Assembly (NCBI RefSeq): GCF_009905375.1
Contig: NC_133648.1
Location: 92,926,905-92,990,904 of the forward strand
Source: Apium graveolens
Taxonomy: Eukaryota > Streptophyta > Magnoliopsida > Apiales > Apiaceae
Direction of reading: 5' to 3'
DNA length: 64,000 nt
A program made the position numbers and the translations under genes. Below the pieces are notes generated by a model, which was not told where the DNA came from, made no database searches, and saw nothing but the letters and a program-made list of their open reading frames with translations. Shown in pieces: positions 12,070 through 23,100 of the stretch. The stretch's first letter is position 1; each line of letters opens with the position of its first letter.

Positions 12070-12640
12070 TGTTATGGATTAAAAACTAAGGTATACAACT
12101 GCTGTATTTACTACTAAGGAACATGAGCTTCGAGGCTCGATTTGACTGCTCTTGTGTTTCGTGACTCAATCTGCCTTAACAAGATGCCTACGTACCTTGC
12201 TGATTGCCAAGGATCAAGTCAAAAAACGTAGTTCTTGGTGATACTTGCCCTCGAGGCTATGGCAGCGAGGGCTCACCAAGGACGTAGTGACTTTCATGCC
12301 CTCCAAGGACTAAGTCTAAAACGTAGTTCTGATTCGTGGGGTGAGACCCCTTATATAGAGGTTGGGAGTCCTTGAATTGGACTTGGGTTAGGAGACTTGG
12401 TGGGCAAGTCTCAGAATTAGAATGGACTTTGGAGTCCTAAGAGGTAAGAAGTTGATTCCTTATCCCACCAGGTTTCTTGGAGGCCAATCTACAAGGATTT
12501 ATTTCTCCACTAGGACTCATCTTATCAGCTGAGTTATCCCTTACTAATTAATTATGAATTTAATTAATATTCAGGGTTTTGGGCCTTCTCAAATGGGCCA
12601 AGTTGTTGGCCCAATTCTGATATGATTAATGCAACATTAA
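12070..12640 (-). repeat. 5' LTR of element G
   Basis: The inner edge is firm: TGTTATGG at 12070 next to the PBS. The outer edge is less certain; TG/CA ends are available at 12636 and 12645, giving about 567-576 bp. Inside, a ~33-bp phrase (ccaaggat/ctaagtc..aaacgtagttct) occurs twice, near 12207 and 12305. 'ccttatatagag' near 12350 is a possible but reverse-strand TATA-like word. Confidence 0.7.
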
Positions 12641-12675
12641 TTACATACCCAGACCTTATTAACTTCCCTATCACT

Positions 12676-12911
12676 GATCCTGACATTGAACAAGTCAGGA
12701 AGGATAAAAAGGCCTTGAATATCCTGTTTAATGGAGTTGATGGAGATATGTTTGACAACATTATCAACTGCAAAATTGTCAAGGATGTTTGGGATACAAT
12801 ACAGATCATCTGTGATGGCACTGAGCAAGTTAGAGAAAACAAGATGCAGCTCCTGATTCAGCAATATGAGCATTTTCATGATGAAGAAAGTGAGTCTCTC
12901 ACTGACATTTT
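12676..12911 (+). pseudogene. Copia gag fragment (D family) abutting the left LTR of element D
   Basis: This 236-bp piece is nearly identical to 14192-14430 in element D's own gag. It encodes DPDIEQVRKDKKALNILFNG through ESLTDIF and then runs straight into the LTR (VVYILCT). It starts abruptly at 12676 after unrelated sequence. It is a fragment of a second D-family copy, not a gene. D did not simply insert here, because the other side of D does not continue this gag. Confidence 0.85.
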
Positions 12912-12990
12912 TGTTGTGTATATATTGTGTACTTGATGATTTTATGAACAAAACACCTTGGTAGATTTTACTTAGTGAAATTATGTAGCA

Positions 12991-13312
12991 CTCGACGGAT
13001 AAGGTTTGTAGTCCCGACGGATGATGACTTATTATCCATCAAGTAAGTAGCTTATGTAACAATAAGTCTGTAGCACATTTCTGCATACACATTGTTTAGA
13101 ATCTGTAGTAGTATTTGGGTCATGTTGACCTCAGTTAGATATTCAGAATAGTTTGATTAATTGTACATAGATGATGTCTTGTAATTCTGTATAAGTGAAA
13201 TGAAGTCAAGTGCCTGATTGCTACCCGACGGATAAACAAACAATGAATTCGACGGATGATCAACAACCCGATGGATGATCAATATCTCGACGGAGGATCA
13301 TGAACCCGACGG
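12991..13312 (+). repeat. CGACGGAT motif array in the left LTR (U3) of element D
   Basis: Seven direct copies of (c/t)(c/t)CGACGGA or a one-base variant are seen at about 12991, 13013, 13224, 13248, 13267, 13286 and 13304, with an inverted variant (tatccatcaag) near 13032. Spacing in the second cluster is about 19-24 bp. The array lies 230-550 bp upstream of the TATA box, where promoter elements would be expected. Confidence 0.85.
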
Positions 13313-13543
13313 ATAAAGAATTCAAATATCTGTTGACAGTGACAACACAGTCACATGCATCGAGTGGATTCAAATGGAATGTGGTAGCCTATTCAACTGG
13401 GTTTTCGAGAACAAAGAAGCATTGCCATTTCCATGCTATTATGAAGATATTCAAAGATGCTGGAATAGAGTAATGAAGTAGCATTGTAATAGACTAGATA
13501 GTTTTTGTTTTATTATCCTGTCTCATTACTTTGTAATCTTGGT

Positions 13544-13557
13544 GATATATATAAACC
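13544..13557 (+). promoter_or_regulatory. Probable LTR TATA box of element D
   Basis: gatatatataaacc; the right LTR has gatatataaacc at about 25502 and D2's LTR has gataaataaacc near 50061 in the same context (ttggtga..aaccaag). Conservation in three LTRs supports it as the core promoter. Transcription would start about 30 bp downstream. Confidence 0.6.
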
Positions 13558-13935
13558 AAGAAGTAGAAACTAAGAAATAATTGAATCTAAGATACAAGTA
13601 GAGAAACATTTATAAGCAAAATTCTTAGCATTTCTCTGTACTCTTAGTTGTTCAATATTTGTAAGCAACTGTGAGCAATTTGCACACAGGGTTCTCTCGA
13701 TATATAATATATATCTCTGGTGGAATCATTCAAATCCACCAGAAAGTTTTTAAAGACTCTTGTTTTTAATTACTTGTGTTTTGATTCATTTAAGTAACTA
13801 TTCCGCATTGTGTTAATAAATTCACACTTATATACATTTTTGAGTTAAAATAATTTTTTTTGAAAGAAAAAGTTTCAAGAATTCCATTCAACCCCCCTTC
13901 TGTAATTCTTGTCAAATTGTTAAGGGAATAACAAT

Positions 13936-13947
13936 TGGTATCAGAGC
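13936..13947 (+). other. Primer-binding site of element D
   Basis: TGGTATCAGAGC, complementary to the 3' end of initiator-Met tRNA, two bases after the LTR. This is the standard plant copia primer site. Confidence 0.95.
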
Positions 13948-13994
13948 AAGCTCTTAACTTACAAAGTGTTTAAAGATCAAAACAATACAACAAG

Positions 13995-16393
13995 ATGAAT
14001 AAGAAGGATGTTGGAGTCAAGATCCCTTTTCCGGATAAAGATAATTACCATCATTGGAAGGTAAAGATGCATCTTCATTTGCTTTCTCAACATGAGGCCT
14101 ATGTTGACTGCATAGAAAGAGGTCCTCATGTTGCAATGAGAGCTGCAACAGGAAATGAGCCATCAGTCCCCAAGCCAAGGCATGAATGGTGTGATCCTGA
14201 CATTGAACAAGTAGGGAAGGATAAAAAGGCCATGAATATCCTGTTTAATGGAGTTGATGGAGATATGTTTGACAACATTATCAACTGCAAAACTTCCAAG
14301 GATGTTTGGGATACAATACAGATCATCTGTGATGGCACTGAGCAAGTTAGAGAAAATAAGATGCAGCTCCTGATTCAGCAATATGAGCATTTTCATAATG
14401 AAGAAAGTGAGTCTCTCACTGACATTTTTAGTAGGTTTCAAAAACTACTAAATGCTCTAAAGTTGCATGGAAGGGTCTATCACACAAAAGAGTCCAATCT
14501 GAAATTCCTTAGATCTCTTCTAAAGGAATGAAAACCAATGAAGTCTCATTAAAAAACTCACAAGATTATAAGGAGCTTACTTTGGAGAGACTGTATGGCA
14601 TCCGGAAAACTTATGAGCTTGAAATAGAGCAAGATAAGAGGATGGAGAGAGGAAAGAAGAAAGGAGGATCCATTGCACTAGTTGCTGAGTTGGAAAAAGA
14701 GAAGGAAGTGAAGATGGAAGCTGTTGAGTCAACTTCAAGGGTCTGTGAAAGCAAGGGCAAGGGGCTTGCAGCTGAAAATGAAGATTCTTTGAGCCAAGAT
14801 GACATGGAGGACATTGATGAACACCTAGCATTTCTTTCCAGGAGATTTTCCAAGCTCAAGTTCAAGAAGAACTTTGGAGCAGCCAAGCCAAATAGAAATA
14901 TGGTGGATAAATCAAAATTCAAATATTTCAAATGTGGCTTGGCAGGGCATTTTTCCAGTGAGTGTAGGAAGTCAGATTCCAGTAAGAAAAAGTTTGAGCC
15001 TGTGAATTATAAGCAAAAATACTTTGAACTGCTCAAACATAAGGAAAGGGCTTTCATAACACAAGAAAATGACTGGGCAGCAGATGGTCTGGATGAAGAT
15101 GAAGATGTCAGCTATGTTAATCTAGCCCTAATGGCCAAGGCTGATGAGACAGAAACAAGTTCTTCAAGTAATCAGGTAATTACTACCGACCTTGCACATT
15201 TATCTAAAGCTGAGTGTAATGATGCCATAAATGACATGTCTACAGAGTTATATCATTTTCTTGTTACACTTAAGTCTCTTACTAAAGAAAATGCTAAAAT
15301 CAAAGAAAACAATTTGTTTTTGAGTGAGAGAAATAATGTTCTTGACTCTCAGTTCATTGATTTTGAAAAGTTAAGAATTGAGTGTAAAATTGCCAAGGAA
15401 GAATTAACTGAGACCTTAAAGAAAGAAGAAATTTTAATGAAGAAGCTCGAGCGTGAACAGGAGGTAATTAAGGCATGGAAAACATCCAGGGATGTCCATG
15501 CTCAAATCACCAAAGTTCAAGGAATTGAGTCCTTCTGTGATGCAGCCTGGAAAAAGAACAAAGAGAAACTAGAACCAAATTTGGTAGATGGAGTGCTAAC
15601 AGATGTAGACTCGACGGATGATGAGGATCATCCGTCGGATAACAAAAAGGGTTGTCCGTCGAATGATGAAAATCATCATCCGTCGGCTGTGAGCAAGCCT
15701 ATCAGTAAAGCCAAACTTGTTAAGTTGAAAGAAAAGTATGGGTCTGTTTCCAAGAACTTTGTTTTAGGAGAATCGAGTCGGGTTAAGAAAGGGAAAAAGG
15801 CTAATGTTGGTCACATGACTGTCAAACAGTTAAGTGACAGACTTGAAAAGATAGAGGTAAAAACAGAGACTAAAAAGAAAAATAATAGAAATGGTAAAGT
15901 AGTGATTAACAAACATAATAACTACACACCTGATAAATATGCTCCTAGAAAAATCTGTGTCAAGTGTGGTAGTATAAATCATCTGTCTGTTAATTACAAA
16001 TCTGCCATGTCTACTACCATGTATGTGTCACCTCACTTTCCAAACATGAATGCCATGTCTCCCATGCCTATGAATGATATGTCTACACATAATATGAATG
16101 CACAGTTTGCTAACATGCCATTTGCACCTAATCCTTATTATGCTGCATTTAGTATGCCACAAATGCCATTTAGCATGTCTTACTGGAATAACATGTTTAC
16201 TAATAGCATGCAATTTCCTGTTGATTATAATATGCATGATAATTTTGTTGCAATGAATGGTTTCAAAGGCTCAACTCAAATGACCAAGGATGAATCTGAT
16301 ATCCCCAAGTCAAATGAGATAAAGCCTAAGAAACAGAAAAAGAAAGCTAACAAGGCAGGACCCAAGGAAACTTGGGTACCAAAATCAACTTGA
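13995..16393 (+). pseudogene. Gag of element D (frameshifted)
   Basis: Starts MNKKDVGVKIPFPDKDNYHHWKV, the usual copia Gag opening, 48 bases after the PBS. The first frame ends in TGA at 14531 (..RSLLKE) and the rest continues in another frame from 14528, so there is a stop plus a frameshift. Later parts are a Glu/Lys-rich predicted coiled coil, a first zinc knuckle (YFKCGLAGHFSSEC) whose first Cys is Tyr, a Ser/Asp linker encoded by CGACGGAT motifs (15609-15690), and a second knuckle (CVKCGSINHLSVNY) whose last Cys is Tyr. The Met/Asn-rich tail (NMNAMSPMPMNDM) ends with GPKETWVPKST, the Gag-Pol junction seen in this lineage. Confidence 0.85.
15609..15690 (+). repeat. Inverted CGACGGAT / ATCCGTCG motifs in the gag linker of D
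   Basis: Four motif copies occur in about 80 bp: tcgacggat direct at 15610, then tccgtcg at 15631, 15655 and 15680 inverted. The first pair can form a hairpin (CGACGGATGATG..GATCATCCGTCG). In frame they encode DSTDDEDHPSD and HHPSA, so the motif is tolerated inside a disordered acidic linker. Confidence 0.85.
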
Positions 16394-16407
16394 TTTGATT
16401 TTGATGT

Positions 16408-17980
16408 GTGCACGGAAACAGAAAGAATCTTTGGTACTTGGATATTGGTTGTTCAAGAAACATGACTGGTGATTCTACCCTTCTCACAGAGTTTATGGAA
16501 AGAGCTGGCCCAAGTATTATTTTTGGAGATGACAGCAAGGGTTATACTGTGGGATATGGCTTGATTTCAAAGGACAATGTCATCATTAAGGAGGTTTCCT
16601 TAGTGGATGGTCTCAAACACAATTTGTTGAGTATCATCCAGCTTTGTGATAAAGGCAACTCAGTAACCTTCAACTCAAAAGCCTGTGTTGTGACTAATAA
16701 AAGGAGCAACAAAGTGGTTCTCACTGGTGTGAGAAAAGGAAATGTGTACCTAGCTGATTTCAACTCATCTAATGTAGAATCTGTTACTTGTCTTCTCAGT
16801 AAAGCAAGTCAGGATGAAAGTTGGCTATGGCACAAGAAGCTATCCCATTTAAACTTCAAGACCATGAATGAGCTAGTAAAGAAAGAAATGGTTAGAGGCA
16901 TTCCTCTAGTGGAGTTTTCTAAGGATGGACTGTGTGATGTCTGCCAAAAAGGGAAGCAGATTAAAGCATCATTCAAGAAGAAACTTGATTCAACAATTGA
17001 AGAACCTTTGCAACTGCTACACATGGATTTGTTTGGACCAGTCAATGTGTTGTCTATCTCAAGAAAAAGATTTTGCCTAGTAATTGTAGATGATTTCTCA
17101 AAGTTCTCTTGGAAATATTTCCTAAAGTCTAAAAATGAGGCTAGTGAAATCGTCATCAATCACATAAGGCAAGTCAATAATCATCCTGATTTCAAGGTTA
17201 GAAGAATCAGGAGTGATAATGGAACTGAGTTCAAGAATTCTGTCATGAGAGCATTTTGTGAGGAAAATGGGTGAGTTTTCAGCAGCAAGAACTCTACAAC
17301 AGAATGGAGTAGTGGAAAGAAAGAACATATCACTTATTGAAGCTGCAAGGACAATGCTTGAAGAATCTAAACTACCAACATATTTCTGGGCTGAAGCTGT
17401 TAATACTACATGCTACACTCAGAATATTTCTCTGGTTAATCAAGCAAGATGCATGACTCCATATCAACTGTTCAAGAACAAGAAGCCAACTCTAAATTTT
17501 CTTCATGTCTTTGGCTGCAAGTGCTATATTCTGAGAAATCAAACTGATCAAAATGGGAAGTTTGATGCTAAAGCAGATGAAGGAATTTTTGTTGGATATG
17601 CTGTTGATAAAGCATATAGAGTCTACAATCTAAGAACCAACATTGTTGTGGAATCAATACATGTTGTGTTTGATGATAAAAAGATTGAAGGACTGCAAGA
17701 TGGAGATTACCATGAAAGCCTCAAATTCAACAATGTGGAGATGGTTAGTGATGACAGTGATGATGAAAGTGATCAAGAAACTGTATCTAAGGATAATGCA
17801 GAAAATCCACTACCAATGAAGCATAAAACTCAACATTTGTCGAGTTGCATAATGCTTCATCCGTTGGGAGGCAATCTGCGTTATCCGTCGGGAGACAACC
17901 AACCTCATCCGTCGGTACTCAAAACTCACCATCCGTCGGGTTATCAAGAGAAGCTGGAAATCAAGATAGATCACTTGTAG
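16408..17980 (+). pseudogene. Protease and integrase of element D
   Basis: Protease: LWYLDIGCSRNMTGD, with the catalytic Asp but Ile where the family has Ser (D-S-G becomes D-I-G), then FGDDSKGYTVGYG. The GAG-pre-integrase zinc module follows (WHKKLSHLNFKTM, CDVCQKGKQ). Catalytic-core residues visible are LLHMDLFGP, RSDNGTEF and NGVVERKN. A stop/frameshift at about 17274 splits the core, and the second part starts at about 17258 in another frame (FSAARTLQQNGVVERKN; LHVFGCKCY). The tail is an acidic Ser/Asp linker entering the motif-rich region at 17838. This copy could not encode active enzymes. Confidence 0.88.
17838..17945 (+). repeat. ATCCGTCGG motif array in the integrase-RT linker of D
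   Basis: Five inverted copies (tgtcgag, atccgttgg, atccgtcgg x3) in about 100 bp. In the frame from 17845 they encode a peptide repeat, SVGRQ..SVGRQ..SVGTQ..SVG. A frameshift places them out of the integrase frame in this copy. Together with the LTR and gag arrays this shows the same DNA motif in coding and non-coding sites. Confidence 0.85.
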
Positions 17981-18064
17981 AAAGTTCCCCTTTCTCAAAT
18001 CAAAGATCCACAAACTCAGGGGGAGTTTCTAACAATCAAAACTCAATCACACATCAAGATAACA

Positions 18065-19747
18065 ATGAGGCCTCTTCATCTAGAGCTAATCTACCTCAAC
18101 AAAAGAAAATGGACAAAAGATCACCCCTTTGAGCTTATTATTGGTGATGCTTCTTCTAGAGTTCAAACAAGGAGAGCAACTCGAGAAGAATGTCTATACA
18201 GTAGCTTTCTTTCCAAGGAAGAGCCAAAGAAGGTAGAAGAAGCTTTGTTGGATCCTGATTGGATTTTAGCTATGCTGGAGGAGCTAAACAAATTTGAAAG
18301 GAATAATTTATGGAGGCTGGTGCCCAAGCCTAAAGGAAATAATCCAATAGACACCAAATGGGTATTCAGAAACAAGATGGATGAAAATGGCATAGTAGTC
18401 AGGAACAAAGCTAGATTGGTTGCTAAGGGCTATTGTCAACAAGAAGGAATAGATTTTGATGAAACATTTGCTCCTGTTGCAAGACTTGAAGCCATCAGAA
18501 TTTTCTTAGCCTATGCAGCCCATGCCAATTTCAAAGTCTATCAAATGGATGTCAAAAGTGCCTTTCTGAATAGAGATTTAGAGGAGGAAGTCTATGTCAG
18601 TCAACCTCCTGGTTTTGAAGATCCAAATTTTCCAGAACATGTCTATTATCTTTTGAAAGCACTTTATGGACTGAAGCAAGCACCTAGAGCCTGGTATGAC
18701 ACTTTATCAAAGTTCCTTTTGGAAAACCATTTCACAAGAGGTACTGTAGATAAAACTTTATTCTTTAGAAATGTTAATGGTTCTAGTATACTTGTTCAAA
18801 TTTATGTAGATGATATTATTTTTGGCTCTACAGATGAGAAACTTTGCAAAAAGTTTGCCAAATTGATGCAAAGTAAGTATGAAATGAGTATGATGGGAGA
18901 ATTGACTTACTTTCTTGGTTTACAAGTTAAGCAAGTTAGTGATGGAATATTCATTAGTCAAACTAAGTATATTTTTGATCTTTTAAAGAAGTTTGATCTA
19001 GTGGATTGCACATCTGCAAAAACTCCCATGGCCACTGCAACTAAGCTTGAATTAAACACTACTGAAAAGTCTGTGAATATTTCAAGTTATAGGGGCATGG
19101 TTGGCTCACTTTTATACTTAATAGCTAGTAGGCCAGATATAATGTTTGCTACATGTTTATGTGCTAGATTTCAGGCTGATCCTAGAGAATCTCACTTAAT
19201 AGCTATTAAGAGAATTTTCAGATATCTCAAGGGAACACCAAAACTTGGCATTTGGTACCCTAGAGATTCTGGTTTTGATCTAACTGGTTATTCAGATGCA
19301 GATTATGCAGGTTCTAGAATTGATAGAAAAAGTACAACAGGAACCTGTCAATTTCTAGGAAACAAGCTTGTGTCATGGTTCAGTAAAAAGCAAAATTCAG
19401 TTTCTACATCTACAGCTGAAGCTGAATATATTGTTGCTGGTAGTTGCTGTGCACATATATTATGGATGAAAAATCAATTGCTAGACTATGGTTTACAAGT
19501 TGAGAGGATTCCTATTTTCTGTGATAACACAAGTGCAATTGCCATCACTGAAAATCCAGTACAACATTCAAGGACAAAGCACATAGATATCAAGTACCAC
19601 TTCATAAGGGAACATGTAATGAATGGTACTGTGGAGCTACATTTTGTTCTAAGGGAGAAGCAGCTTGCAGATATCTTTACCAAGACACTGGATGAATCCA
19701 CCTTTTCAAGGTTGGTAAGTGAGTTAGGTATGCTTAATTATTCTTAA
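18065..19747 (+). pseudogene. Reverse transcriptase and RNase H of element D
   Basis: About 560 open codons. RT motifs in order: [63 protein letters not shown] and the catalytic YVDDIIFGS near 18810. RNase H motifs: [56 protein letters not shown] and [11 protein letters not shown] near the end. The first Asp of RNase H, the Glu and the second Asp are present. This domain is open, but it has lost continuity with the integrase frame. Ty1/copia, SIRE/Maximus-like by overall similarity to element E. Confidence 0.92.
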
Positions 19748-20141
19748 ATCTATATGAGTTAATTTGCAAGTTGAAATGCAGCCAGAAATTTAATTGATTT
19801 TTAAGTCTTGGATGAAATTTTGGCTAAGTCAAAATTTACATCTCGACGGATGATCTTTATCCATCGAGTTTGATCATCCGTCGGTATACTATTTGCTAAT
19901 AAAAATCAATTATTTTTCTGGAATATTTTATGACTCGATAGATAACAGTTTATCCTCATCCGTCGAATTGTCTTAATCTCAGCCATTAATTCCCTGTACA
20001 TTATCCATCGAGTATACTTACAGTTTCTAAGCATAACACGACGGATAATGGGTGGAATTTTTACAGTTTATTTTTAAACGGCTATTTTAGGAAATTTCTA
20101 TTGGTTACTTTATTTTACTTTATTATTTTTAATAGTTATTT
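19748..20141 (+). promoter_or_regulatory. Intergenic region of D with CGACGGAT motifs upstream of the accessory ORF
   Basis: Non-coding and AT-rich. Between about 19842 and 20047 it holds repeated direct and inverted motifs: ctcgacggatgat, atccatcgag, atcatccgtcgg, ctcatccgtcga, atccatcgag, acgacggataat. Direct and inverted copies could pair into hairpins. It sits between pol and the accessory ORF, the place where a second promoter or splice acceptor would be needed. No clear TATA is seen here. Confidence 0.6.
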
Positions 20142-23100
20142 TTGGCAATGTCTCAAACTGGGTTCTTTTATGAGAAGAACAATTTCACTGCACTAGTGAA
20201 CAAGGGTATTCAGCAATCTGGTGACTATCACAAGATGATGGACTTTGTGAAGAATTGCAAGCTCAACTATGCCATGCTGGAATCACCCACAATCTTCTGT
20301 GAAGTTGTTGAAGAGATGTGGACCACTGCTACCTACAACTCAACAGATAAGACAATCACACTCACCATTAAAGGTAAAGAGTTTTGTATCAATAGTGATG
20401 TTATAAAAGCATGTTTCAAGATTCCTGATAACACTGTGACCTCACCACACACTGACACTGATATAATCAATATGCTTAATTCCATGAACTATGCTCTTTC
20501 TAATTCTAAGTTAAGTGACATTAGGAGAATGGGTCTTAGGAAATAATGCAGTTTTATGTGTGATGTTGTGACAAAGGTCTTTTCAGGTAAAGTCAGTAAT
20601 TTTGATTCAGTCAATATCTCAATGCTTAACATGCTCTACATGCTAGTTACATATAAATTCTATAATTTCAGTGACCTTGTCTTGTTTGAGTTAGGCTTTA
20701 AATTAGGAGATTTAAATAAAAGATATAAAAATGTGTACTATGCTAGATTCTTTATGATGTTAGCTAACCACCTCTGTGAAGAGATTGTGCTTGAGAACCC
20801 TAACAACAAACTAGATTGTTGGGTTCAAGAGAGAAGGCTCATTGCAGATTTGAACAGGGCCAATCATCAGAAGGATGTGCCATTGTTCTATTAATGCAAG
20901 CACCTCAGGTAAGTGAGGTAAGTTCATTTATCCCTACCACTATTCCAACCTCAACAATTTCTTTGAGTTCCAGTGTGGCTATGGCAATTGTGTCAATGAC
21001 CCAACAGTTGCCTACCCAAGCTACCAAAACTGCAAAAATTTTCAAACCTAAATCAAAGAAAGCCCTCTCGGGTATCTCTCAAAAGATGCCAGTTGTAAAA
21101 TCCACTAAAACCAAATAGGGGAGTGTGAAGGAGGGCAAGATAGGTGAGGGAAGGGGTGAACATAAGAAACCCTAAGGATAAGGATGGAGAGTTGAGTGGA
21201 TCCCAGCCTAGCCACACTGCAGTTTCCCAACAAACTGCAGTGCTTAAAAAGGATAAAAGCTCATTTCTAGCTGCATCCTCCCAAAAGGATGTAGTTATTG
21301 AACAAAGCTCTCAACCAAGAGCACAGGCCAAGAGGGTTAGGACACAAGCTCACCCCAAACTTATGCCAGAAAGAAGAAGTCTAAAACCCTTGGGGATGCA
21401 CAGGGTACACACACTGTGCAAACTGGTGTAAAAGATACAGTCACTACACCTTCACAAATTCAGTTTGATGTGGCTCTAATAAATGTGGAGTCACAGCCAA
21501 AATCTCTAGTTATAGAAGCACCTCAAACACCAAACTCACCAAAAATTTCTCTGGATGTGGATATGATAAACACATCAATCCCTGATTCCTCTTCTTTAAC
21601 TCTGTTGGGGAAGCCAAAATCTAGTGTAAGTGAGCATCATCTTTTAGATGATTTGTTGGCTCACTTGCCAATTCTTTCAGGAACTGTTGTATCATCTGTG
21701 CCCAAAATATCTTCAATCAGCACAGAGTCAACAATAGTTTCTTTTCCCAGTTCATTCATTTTTACTCTCTCGATGGATATTGCTCATCCGTCGAGTAGTG
21801 ATTGTATCCCGACGGATAAGCTTAACAGCAGTTATCCGTTGGATAGCAAAACCACTCACTCAATGGATATCACTCATCCATCGAGTATCTCTGCACAGCT
21901 TCAAACTTCATTTATTTCAAGTGCAGAAGATTTAGTGGTTGTACAGTCACTCTTAGGATTGAGAGAGAAGAGTGTTTTGAGTGAGACTCTGGGTTGCTCC
22001 CAAGAAAAAGGAGAGGAAATGAGTGAAACTATGCAATCCATTTCTTCAGGATTGGCAAAAGAGAGTGAGAGGAGTCCCACCTTAGTAAGTGAAGGTGAGG
22101 GTGGGGAGCCAGGGTGAGACCCTGATGCAACAAAAGAGAGAAAACGAGAGAAATGCAGGTACTGGAGCTATAAGGATGGATGTCATTGCTAGTGAGTCAA
22201 TGAATGTCCAGGATGCAGACAGGGAGGGACTATCTCAGCATCCTAAAGTTGTTATAGATTCCACTTCCCTTGATGTCGAGGCATTTACCCACCCTGTTCT
22301 AGCTTATCAACTTCTAACTGAACAGGGCAATGACAATGCAGAAAGGATGCTCAATCTGGTGCATACCACTTAGTCTATGCTAAGAGCCAAGGATGCCATC
22401 ACAGCTTTGCCTTCTATAGCTGATGAAGTGGACTATGAGACTGGTGGTTCAGCTGATTTTTTTGGTGATGGGAGTGGGGATAGTGAAGATGAGGCAATGG
22501 ACATAGGGGGAGAAGTAGGCTCAAGTTTAAGATCAGGTATGCCATCATGGGCATTCTCAAAGCATTGTGATGAGCACTACTTCAAGACCACCCTGATCCA
22601 ATTAATCAATCAGACAAATACTGCTCTTCAAACCACTACTAATGCCAGCACCAAGAAGCTCCTTCAGGAACTTCTAGCCTCCCTACAACTTCAACAAATC
22701 CAGGGCTTTCAACATGCTAGGGATGTAAACACCATGAAGGGTGATATTGAGGATATGAAGAAGGCCATTTTAGACAAGATAGATTCTAAACTTCCAGAAG
22801 CTACAATGCTTGACATCAAGAGGCAATTAAGGAAAAATTCTGATCTTGCAACCAAGATAGATGCCTTGGACACAAGAATGTCAGCCATGGAAGCATCTTT
22901 AACATCCATTCATCTTCATCAAGCCCAACAGACAGATCTACTTTAAAAATTGGTGGCTGCTCAAACCTCCTCCTCTACTCAACTTGATGATAACAAAAAG
23001 GGGGAGAAAGGACCAAGTGAGGGGGAGAGGCTTCAGATTCAAATCAGTAAAGTAATTGTGCCTTCAATTACTATCTCAAAGCCACCAGTTACAGACAGTA

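Larger units (their letters stand above)
1..12640 (-). mobile_element. Element G: Tat-lineage Ty3/gypsy retrotransposon, decayed, 3' end off window
   Basis: Reading the minus strand, the order is LTR (near 12640-12070), primer-binding site, gag, protease, RT, RNase H, a second RNase H and integrase, then a long non-coding 3' region. Integrase last with an extra RNase H before it is the known hallmark of the plant Tat/Ogre/Retand group. Coding parts carry many stops and frameshifts, so the copy is dead. A solo LTR (1480-5352) lies inside the 3' region; sequence on both sides of it shares the same 'ggcctaaccc/cggcc' composition, consistent with one original 3' UTR. No second G LTR is visible, so the element probably continues left of base 1. 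Confidence 0.8.
12912..13933 (+). repeat. Left LTR of element D (1022 bp)
   Basis: Starts TGTTGTGTATA and ends GGGAATAACA, two bases before the PBS. By eye it is roughly 95% identical to the right LTR in sampled stretches, with one 23-bp motif-unit difference. A TATA box (gatatatataaacc) lies at about 13544-13557. The conserved 'tcaaccccccttctgtaattcttgtc' block near the 3' end is typical of SIRE-like LTRs. Confidence 0.9.

Noticed and set aside
12991..13312. Short regularly spaced repeats resembling a CRISPR array
   Set aside because: Repeat words are only 8-10 bp, variable, in mixed orientation and lie inside plant LTRs; no cas genes and the genome is eukaryotic.
20142..20894. Envelope gene reading of the accessory ORF
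   Set aside because: No signal peptide, no transmembrane helix and no furin-like site visible in any copy; position alone is not enough.
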